A DNA stretch of 10,397 nucleotides from an uncultured Actinomycetes bacterium (GTDB taxonomy: Bacteria; Actinomycetota; Actinomycetes; Nanopelagicales; Nanopelagicaceae). The stretch spans positions 1 through 10,397 of the forward strand of contig CAIZHC010000113.1 of assembly GCA_903932705.1 (NCBI GenBank), written 5' to 3'. Below the pieces are notes generated by a model. It saw only the letters and a list, made by a program, of their open reading frames with translations. It searched no databases and had not been told where the DNA came from. Shown here piece after piece: positions 5,461 through 10,397 of the stretch (its first letter is position 1; each line of letters starts with the position of its first letter). The translations under genes and the position numbers were made by a program.

Positions 5461-7506
5461 TTAATTAAGGCCTCTGCGCTTAAGCAGTGGCTCGATATCA
5501 GCGTCACGAGCACGGAAATTGCGATACATCTGCATCGAATCAATGGAGCCACCTCGGCTCAAGAGCTCATTGCGGAAGTGATCTCCATTTGCGCGAGTTA
5601 ACCCGCCATTCTCCTTAAACCAATCGACGGTATCTGCATCGAGAATTTCAGACCAGATATAGCCGTAATATCCGGCGGAATAACCACCAGCGAAGATGTG
5701 CGAGAAGTAAGTGGTGCGGTAGCGAGTTGGGACTGGTGCGTAGTTAAGTCCGTACTCCTCAATTGCTTTGCGTTCAAACTCTTCAACATCTCCAATATCA
5801 AAACCATCTTGAATCTGATGAAGTGCTAGATCCAAGATTGCTGCTTGCAGGTAGGAGGCGGTGTCATGACCTTGGTTGAAGGTGGAAGAGTTCTCTATGT
5901 TGTCGATGATTGACTGTGGCAATCTTTCGCCTGTCTGATGGTGAACTGCATAATTGTTCACAATCTCTGGCCAGAAGATCCACATCTCATTTACCTGTGA
6001 TGGGAATTCAACAAAGTCGCGTTCTACATTTGTGCCTGAAACTCGTGGGTACTTCACCTGCGAGAAGAGGCCATGGAGTGCGTGGCCGAATTCGTGGAAC
6101 AAAGTCGTGAGGAAATCAAAGGTAAGCAGCGTTGGCTCACCTGCTGGTGGCTTCACGATATTGAGGTTGTTGACCACTACTGGAAGTTGGTTGAAGAGGA
6201 AGTTTTGATCGACCAAGTTGTTCATCCAGGCACCGCCCCGCTTTGAGTCGCGGGTATAGAAATCACCAATAAATAAGCCTAATTTCGAGCCATCTGCGTT
6301 ATTTACCTCAAAGGCGCGGGCCTCTGGGTGATAGGTGACAATATCTGGACGTTCCTTGAAGGTAATTCCAAAGAGTTTAGTTGCCGCATAGAAGACGCCA
6401 TCGTGCAGAACTTTCTCTAACTCGAAATAAGGCTTAAGTGCAGCGGTATCAACGTTGTACTTCTCGGCGCGCACCTGCTCGGAGTAGAGATCCCAATCCC
6501 AACTTTCAAGCACAAAGTTCTCACCGCTGGCGTTGATAGCCTCCTGTAGAACTGCTCCTTCACTCTTTGCATTCGCGACGGCGGAGATTGCAATCTTGCG
6601 CAACATGGTGTGAATATTTTCTGGTGACTTTGCAGTGTTCTCACTCGTGATGTACTCAGCGTGGCTCTTAGCGCCAAAGAGTGTGGCGCGCCTGGCACGT
6701 AACTTTGTCATCGCCGTGAGAGTTGATTTTGTGTCACTCTCATTTCCGCGATTAGCTCTGGCTATAGAGGCGCGCATGATCTTCTCGCGAAGGGAGCGAT
6801 TCTTGAGGGTTGCTAACACTGGGTTACCCGTGAAGTTCACCGCGGCAATCATCCATTTACCGTTTAAACCTCGAGATTCTGCCGCTGCTTTTGCTGCAGC
6901 AATCTCATTCTCGCTCAAACCGTCGAGCTCTTCGATTGAGTCAACAATGATTGCCGAATCGTTTGTGTCTGTTAATACTTTGCGTGAAAACTCTGCCTCT
7001 AGCTTTGAGAGTTCCTCATTAAGCGCTTTAAGTTCCTCGCGTTGAGCTTCGGTCAGGTGCGCACCAGCAAAATGAAAATCTTTGTAATACAACTCAAGGA
7101 GTCGTGTATCTTCATCGCCCAGGTCAAGAGATTCGCGCTCGTTGTATAACTTCTGGATTCGAGACCAGAGTGCGGGATTTAATTTAATCGCATCGGAATG
7201 AGCTGCAAGCTTGGGAGCAATCTCTTCCTCCATCGCATCCAGAGAATCTGAAGTATCGCTATATGATTTATTAAAAAATACGAGATTTACGCGAAGTAGT
7301 GTGCGTCCGCTTTTCTCCAGAGCAACGATGGTGTTATCAAAGGTGACATCAGGTTGCGCGATAATCGCATCTACTTCTGCAAGTTGTTCTTCCATGCCAC
7401 CATAAAAGGCTGGTAGGTAGTGCTCATCACGGATGAGAGCAAAGGGGGGCATCTCATATTCCAGAGTGCTTGGCGCTGCAAAGGGGTTGGAAGGATCAAG
7501 GCTCAT
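5461..7506 (-). CDS. dcp: M3-family zinc metallopeptidase, peptidyl-dipeptidase Dcp type
   Basis: This is predicted to remove C-terminal dipeptides from oligopeptides in the cytosol and recycle amino acids; no signal peptide is present. It has 681 residues, the same as E. coli Dcp as I recall. The zinc motif HEFGH is at residues 471-475, with the third ligand Glu500 25 residues after the second His, in RDFVEFPSQVNE. The HALHGLFS and SGTN-RDFVEFPSQ context fits Dcp better than oligopeptidase A. C-terminal YFSHIFAGGYSAGYYGY is the conserved substrate-binding segment. The start is ATG 7506, 10 bases after the ygfZ stop, with its own TAGGAT box 7 bases upstream. Reading is intact throughout. A long plus-strand frame at 6635-7045 lies antisense within it and is a shadow. 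Confidence 0.94.
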   Translation of the reverse strand: MSLDPSNPFAAPSTLEYEMPPFALIRDEHYLPAFYGGMEEQLAEVDAIIAQPDVTFDNTIVALEKSGRTLLRVNLVFFNKSYSDTSDSLDAMEEEIAPKLAAHSDAIKLNPALWSRIQKLYNERESLDLGDEDTRLLELYYKDFHFAGAHLTEAQREELKALNEELSKLEAEFSRKVLTDTNDSAIIVDSIEELDGLSENEIAAAKAAAESRGLNGKWMIAAVNFTGNPVLATLKNRSLREKIMRASIARANRGNESDTKSTLTAMTKLRARRATLFGAKSHAEYITSENTAKSPENIHTMLRKIAISAVANAKSEGAVLQEAINASGENFVLESWDWDLYSEQVRAEKYNVDTAALKPYFELEKVLHDGVFYAATKLFGITFKERPDIVTYHPEARAFEVNNADGSKLGLFIGDFYTRDSKRGGAWMNNLVDQNFLFNQLPVVVNNLNIVKPPAGEPTLLTFDFLTTLFHEFGHALHGLFSQVKYPRVSGTNVERDFVEFPSQVNEMWIFWPEIVNNYAVHHQTGERLPQSIIDNIENSSTFNQGHDTASYLQAAILDLALHQIQDGFDIGDVEEFERKAIEEYGLNYAPVPTRYRTTYFSHIFAGGYSAGYYGYIWSEILDADTVDWFKENGGLTRANGDHFRNELLSRGGSIDSMQMYRNFRARDADIEPLLKRRGLN

Positions 7507-7513
7507 GCCCGTA

Positions 7514-7519
7514 ATCCTA
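7514..7519 (-). promoter_or_regulatory. -10 box of the leaderless dcp promoter, overlapping a stop codon
   Basis: TAGGAT fits TAnnnT with a 7-base gap to the dcp ATG. Its first three bases are the TAG stop codon of ygfZ (7517-7519), the same arrangement as at mshA and the nur-like gene. Confidence 0.52.
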
Positions 7520-8428
7520 TTCTGCGGGTACTAGTACTTCTTGTGTCGCGCTCACGCCATCAATCTCAAGAACCCCATCGGTGGGTGTACTTCGCTTGAT
7601 GACCGCAAGTGCAATTGGGCCAAGCTCATAGTGCCTAGACATGGAGCCGATAAAGCCGATCTCCTTGCCCTCATAAGTGACCTTGGCACCGTGATCTGGC
7701 ATGTGCACCATTGAGCCATCTAGATGCAGAAGAACTAAACGGCGAGGTGGGTGGCCCAAGTTGAAGACTTTGGCGACAGTTTCTTGGCCGCGATAGCAGC
7801 CCTTCTTCATATGAACAGCGGTGTGAATGAAACCGAGTTCATTCGGAATCGATTTGTGATCAGTCTCCAGCAAGATACGCGCGTGACCGGCTGCGATGCG
7901 CTCTGCTTCTAGCGCCCAAGTGCCAACTTGGATATACCCAGCAGCTGAATAAGCAGCAATGACATCTGCAAGTTCGGTGCGAGGAACTAGGGCGTAAGGG
8001 CCACCCCAAGCATCTGCAGCACCTGGTGCACGAAGTACTGCGAAATCTGCGCTGCGATCTTGCACATCAACATCCAGCATGAACTTCATCTTGTTCAGGT
8101 AGGTAATGAGCTCGTCGCGCTTTGCAGCTTCCAGATGAAACCAGAGGGCTTCACCATCGTTGACGAAGAAGAGTTGCTGTTCGATATGTCCTTGCGAATC
8201 GAGCAATAAAGTTTCGCTCCACTGACCAGCAGGCAGCGTCAATAATTCTTGAGTCATCATGTCGTTGATCCATTTGACTCGATCTTTTCCTGCAACATTT
8301 ACTACGGCGCGATGGGAGAGATCAGCCCATGCTTTGCCGGCAGCGAGCGCACGTTGTTCTTGATTAGGCTCGCCAAAATGCCAGATGGCACCTTGATCTA
8401 AACCTGACTCTACGAGAACCGCGCTCAT
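7517..8428 (-). CDS. ygfZ: YgfZ/GcvT-like folate-binding Fe-S cluster maintenance protein
   Basis: YgfZ proteins are tetrahydrofolate-dependent factors that help assemble or repair certain Fe-S clusters, such as that of MiaB. The 303-residue product has the family signature KKGCYRGQETVAKVFNLGH (residues 208-226) with the conserved Cys211. The N-terminal half resembles the GcvT fold (WADLSHRAVVNVAGKDRVKWIN), and a C-terminal barrel domain follows (PPRRLVLLHLDG onward). Length is normal for actinobacterial members. The start ATG 8428 lies 23 bases after the Nur-like stop. Upstream there is only a weak AGG and no clean TAnnnT at 6-7 bases, so it is probably read from the upstream transcript. A metalloregulator followed by ygfZ is a common actinobacterial pairing and fits metal and Fe-S homeostasis. 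Confidence 0.92.
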   Translation of the reverse strand: MSAVLVESGLDQGAIWHFGEPNQEQRALAAGKAWADLSHRAVVNVAGKDRVKWINDMMTQELLTLPAGQWSETLLLDSQGHIEQQLFFVNDGEALWFHLEAAKRDELITYLNKMKFMLDVDVQDRSADFAVLRAPGAADAWGGPYALVPRTELADVIAAYSAAGYIQVGTWALEAERIAAGHARILLETDHKSIPNELGFIHTAVHMKKGCYRGQETVAKVFNLGHPPRRLVLLHLDGSMVHMPDHGAKVTYEGKEIGFIGSMSRHYELGPIALAVIKRSTPTDGVLEIDGVSATQEVLVPAE

Positions 8429-8451
8429 CTATTTATTAACCTGTTAACTGG

Positions 8452-8868
8452 TTAGTTGGTGAGAGCAGAACATGATGCACATGTTCCATAAATTGCGAAG
8501 TGGGTGACATCGGTTCTAAAACCGTAATCATCAGAGAGTTGTTGCACGAAAGGCGCGGCTGTTTCGATTGGAGCATCTCCGACAACTCCGCAGACTCCAC
8601 AGACTAGGTGCAGGTGAGTGAGCTCTTCTGCTGCGTGATAGGTAGCGCCACCATGACCGAGGTGAGTGTGTTGAACCAGGCCAACATTCTCAAGAGTCTC
8701 AAGATTGCGGTAGACCGTGGATAAATTAATTCCAGGGTGCGTAATATGAATCTTGTTTGCAACCTCTTCTGGGGTTGCATGTCCTAGATCGCGGACAGCC
8801 TGCAATACCAATTCACGCTGTGGGGTGAGTCTTAAGCCCTTATCTCGTAATTCATTCTGTTCAGCCAT
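8452..8868 (-). CDS. nur: Fur-family metalloregulator, Nur-like (nickel-responsive type)
   Basis: The 138-residue repressor has the Fur layout: an N-terminal winged helix (LTPQRELVLQAV, recognition helix NLSTVYRNLETLE) and a C-terminal dimerisation domain with CxxC pairs Cys90/Cys93 and Cys130/Cys133. The stretches HTHLGHG and HLHLVC and the ending HFAIYGTC resemble Streptomyces Nur rather than Fur, Zur or PerR. As I recall, Nur uses His70, His72 and His126 at one metal site and His33, His86, His88 and His90 at the nickel site. Shifted by three, this protein keeps His30, His67, His69, His85, His87 and His123 but has Leu83 in place of His86. Metal specificity is therefore uncertain. Start ATG 8868 has a TAGGCT box 6 bases upstream and lies 9 bases after the mutarotase stop. 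No self-operator was recognised. Confidence 0.85.
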   Translation of the reverse strand: MAEQNELRDKGLRLTPQRELVLQAVRDLGHATPEEVANKIHITHPGINLSTVYRNLETLENVGLVQHTHLGHGGATYHAAEELTHLHLVCGVCGVVGDAPIETAAPFVQQLSDDYGFRTDVTHFAIYGTCASCSALTN

Positions 8869-8874
8869 GGTCTT

Positions 8875-8880
8875 AGCCTA
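8875..8880 (-). promoter_or_regulatory. -10 box of the leaderless nur-like promoter, overlapping a stop codon
   Basis: TAGGCT is followed by 6 bases and then the ATG at 8868. Its TAG is the stop codon of the aldose-epimerase-like gene (8878-8880). TTGTTC at 8899-8904 (minus strand), 18 bases further upstream, is a possible -35 element inside that gene. Confidence 0.58.
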
Positions 8881-9645
8881 AACCTCCTCGGAGAATGTGA
8901 ACAAAGCCTCGATGTAGTGCTCACCAGTTATGCCTAGATTTTGCGCATTAGGTGGTGCGGTCTGAGGTTCTAGACAGACCCCATCACTATCTTCTGTGTA
9001 AACCACCCAATATGGAGCATCAGATTCGACGGTAATACGAGCAGCGCCTGGCCATACAACTGATGGAACGCCTTTAATCTCGGTGAAACAGTCATCCCAG
9101 GGCTCTTTGGGTTGAGGAACGAACTCACCTGTCGGTAATCCATCATCACCACGAAGCATCATTCGACCAGCCGAGAACTCCACTTCGGCAGCATCTCCAC
9201 GTTCAAGCTCGCGAGGAAACCAAGGGTGGAAGCCAAGCCACGCTGGAAGATCGCAACCATTGGGGGTGTACTCCAAAATCCAACGCACTGCATCATCCAA
9301 AATCTCAATCGTCTGTTCGACGACTGCGCCGTTATAAGGAGCCGGAAGCTCTAAACGAGCGCGACCACTTCCGGTCTCCTGCCACGAACTTGTAAATCCA
9401 TATCCGTGGATTGCATGCGGCGGTGACCAACTTGTTGGAAGGGTATGCACAATTCCAGATTCGCTGGTGATCAATCCTTCATCGATACGACCAGCCCAGG
9501 GAGCCATCGCATACCAACCCCACGACAACGGGGTTCCACGAAATGGAACTGCAAATTGTAAATCGCGCCATTGGAGCGAAGCGATACGAGCACCTTGGTC
9601 GAGATCAATCGAAACAGATATCTCTGATCCATCAATGTGTTGCAT
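8878..9645 (-). CDS. Aldose 1-epimerase (galactose mutarotase)-like protein
   Basis: This is predicted to interconvert alpha and beta anomers of a free or phosphorylated sugar in the cytosol. The 255-residue product shows the mutarotase set in order: PWAGRI with Arg53, IHGYG with His80, GFHPWF with His140, and the candidate catalytic Glu226 in CLEPQTAPPNA. It is shorter than E. coli GalM (about 350 residues) and closer in size to the GalM-like and YeaD-like subgroups, so the exact sugar cannot be read. Its ATG overlaps the kinase stop as TAATG, and a GAAGG lies 6 bases before the ATG, so the two are co-translated. The pairing suggests that the epimerase supplies the anomer used by the kinase. 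Confidence 0.86.
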   Translation of the reverse strand: MQHIDGSEISVSIDLDQGARIASLQWRDLQFAVPFRGTPLSWGWYAMAPWAGRIDEGLITSESGIVHTLPTSWSPPHAIHGYGFTSSWQETGSGRARLELPAPYNGAVVEQTIEILDDAVRWILEYTPNGCDLPAWLGFHPWFPRELERGDAAEVEFSAGRMMLRGDDGLPTGEFVPQPKEPWDDCFTEIKGVPSVVWPGAARITVESDAPYWVVYTEDSDGVCLEPQTAPPNAQNLGITGEHYIEALFTFSEEV

Positions 9646-10397
9646 TAGTAACCTTCTAACTCACTTTGGGTAGGGGGATTTGCGCCAGCGCGCGAACATG
9701 TAATGGCCGCGGCGCGAGCGGCGCGGTTTAAAGTTTTCTCTAGTGTTTCTCCAACTAAATGAGTAAGACCATATTTAACAATCGACTCAACCAAGATTGC
9801 GCCGACAGTATCGCCAGCTCCAACCGTGTCGACTACGTCGATCTTGATGCCGGGTACGGTGACTTCGCCATCTTGAGTGAAGCCGTCAATACCATCAGCA
9901 CCCTTTGTGATAACTACGAGCAGGGTCTTCTCGTTGATAAATGACTCGGCGGCGCTTCTAAAGTCCATCTCGGGGTAGAGCCAAGCGAGGTCATCTTCGC
10001 TCATCTTGATGACATCTGAGATGGTCGCCCATTTTTGAACAATCGACTGGTATCTCTCCCGGTCATTTACAACTGAGCTACGGATATTCGGATCAAATAC
10101 CAACGGTGCCTTAACTTGCTTTGCCCAATTAAAAAGTTTGGTGGCGCCGGGTTCCACAATCGTGGCGAGTGTTCCGATATGCAGGACTGCAGGTGGAGTC
10201 ACTGGATTTGGTAACCATGATTCATCAAATTCAAAGGTGGCGGTGCCATCAATCAAAAATTCGTAAGAGGCACTTCCATCACCGTCTAGAGTCACTGTGG
10301 CTAAACAGGTTGGATTGCTTGAGGAGTGCGCGTAATCGAGTTTCACGCCATCTGCAAGCAGTTCAGCTCGTGCTTGCTCACCGTAGCTATCTGTAGA
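9645..10397 (-). CDS. PfkB-family carbohydrate kinase (fructokinase-like), N-terminus outside window
   Basis: This ribokinase-superfamily kinase phosphorylates a sugar with ATP. The frame stays open to the right edge, and the 17 codons before the internal GTG at 10346 (STDSYGEQARAELLADG) read as family sequence, so the true start lies beyond 10397. PfkB signatures are FDPNIRSSV in the middle and DTVGAGDTVGA near the C-terminus; the catalytic Asp codon is 9810-9812. The lead-in PTCLATVTLDGDGSASYEFLIDGTA resembles fructokinases of the ScrK/Cscb-linked type, which read PTGLAvVtLd-GerSYeFy. The substrate is unproven; fructose is the best guess. Coupling to the mutarotase downstream supports a sugar-catabolic operon whose head lies outside the window. 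Confidence 0.87.
   Translation of the reverse strand, partial: STDSYGEQARAELLADGVKLDYAHSSSNPTCLATVTLDGDGSASYEFLIDGTATFEFDESWLPNPVTPPAVLHIGTLATIVEPGATKLFNWAKQVKAPLVFDPNIRSSVVNDRERYQSIVQKWATISDVIKMSEDDLAWLYPEMDFRSAAESFINEKTLLVVITKGADGIDGFTQDGEVTVPGIKIDVVDTVGAGDTVGAILVESIVKYGLTHLVGETLEKTLNRAARAAAITCSRAGANPPTQSELEGY

Noticed and set aside
6635..7045. 136-residue plus-strand open frame
   Set aside because: It lies antisense inside the intact Dcp peptidase gene, is low-complexity (Ser/Ala/Arg-rich) and has no promoter-like start; it is a codon-usage shadow.
7528..7537. Perfect 10-bp palindrome GTACTAGTAC
   Set aside because: It falls in the last codons of ygfZ, is a single copy, and a 10-bp palindrome is not unexpected in 10 kb; it could be an operator for dcp but nothing else supports this.
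8436..8455. TAACC / GGTTA inverted repeat with a central TTAAC between nur-like and ygfZ
   Set aside because: The stem is only 5 bp, AT-rich and lacks a T run, so it is too weak to call a terminator or operator.
1..10397. Search by eye for tRNA, rRNA, riboswitch, CRISPR, insertion sequence or prophage signals
   Set aside because: Nearly the whole window is accounted for by intact or edge-cut housekeeping and accessory genes with minimal gaps; no regular repeats, transposase motifs or structured RNA patterns were seen.

Overview
The window looks like a chromosomal segment from a streamlined, mid-GC actinobacterium. A freshwater acI/Nanopelagicales-type lineage is my best guess. The evidence is mshA (mycothiol synthesis), the senX3-phoU-gpmA-mshA neighbourhood familiar from Actinomycetota, a Nur-like Fur protein beside ygfZ, GTG starts, gaps of a few bases between genes, and starts preceded by TAnnnT boxes rather than Shine-Dalgarno sequences. 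The base composition by eye is far below that of Streptomyces or Mycobacterium. The lineage is inferred, not proven.

Layout. Positions 1-656 (minus) hold the N-terminal part of a SenX3/PhoR-type sensor kinase, cut by the window edge. It diverges from phoU (799-1449, plus) across a 142-bp region that carries a PHO-box-like set of 11-bp repeats. On the minus strand follow gpmA and mshA (4-bp overlap), a Rhizobium-type L-asparaginase, a nitrobindin-fold protein and an unlisted 38-residue membrane microprotein. A DsrE-like gene (plus, 5098-5457) diverges from the microprotein over a 29-bp gap and converges on a Dcp-type M3 peptidase. The peptidase is followed on the minus strand by ygfZ, a Nur-like metalloregulator, an aldose-1-epimerase-like gene and a PfkB sugar kinase that runs off the right edge.

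How the genes work together. The left end handles phosphate sensing (SenX3/PhoU). The middle links glycolysis (GpmA), mycothiol synthesis (MshA) and asparagine breakdown. The right half combines metal, Fe-S and haem-type functions (Nur-like, YgfZ, nitrobindin fold, DsrE) with peptide turnover and sugar use (kinase plus mutarotase).

The most striking pattern is in the promoters. Seven genes have TAnnnT exactly 6 or 7 bases before the start codon, which implies leaderless transcripts. At three of these (mshA, dcp, nur-like) the upstream gene's TAG stop codon is itself the first half of the -10 box. Four other genes (gpmA, asparaginase, nitrobindin, mutarotase) are instead coupled by overlap or by a Shine-Dalgarno-like sequence. 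I see no tRNA, rRNA, CRISPR array or mobile element, and no gene-free stretch longer than 142 bp.
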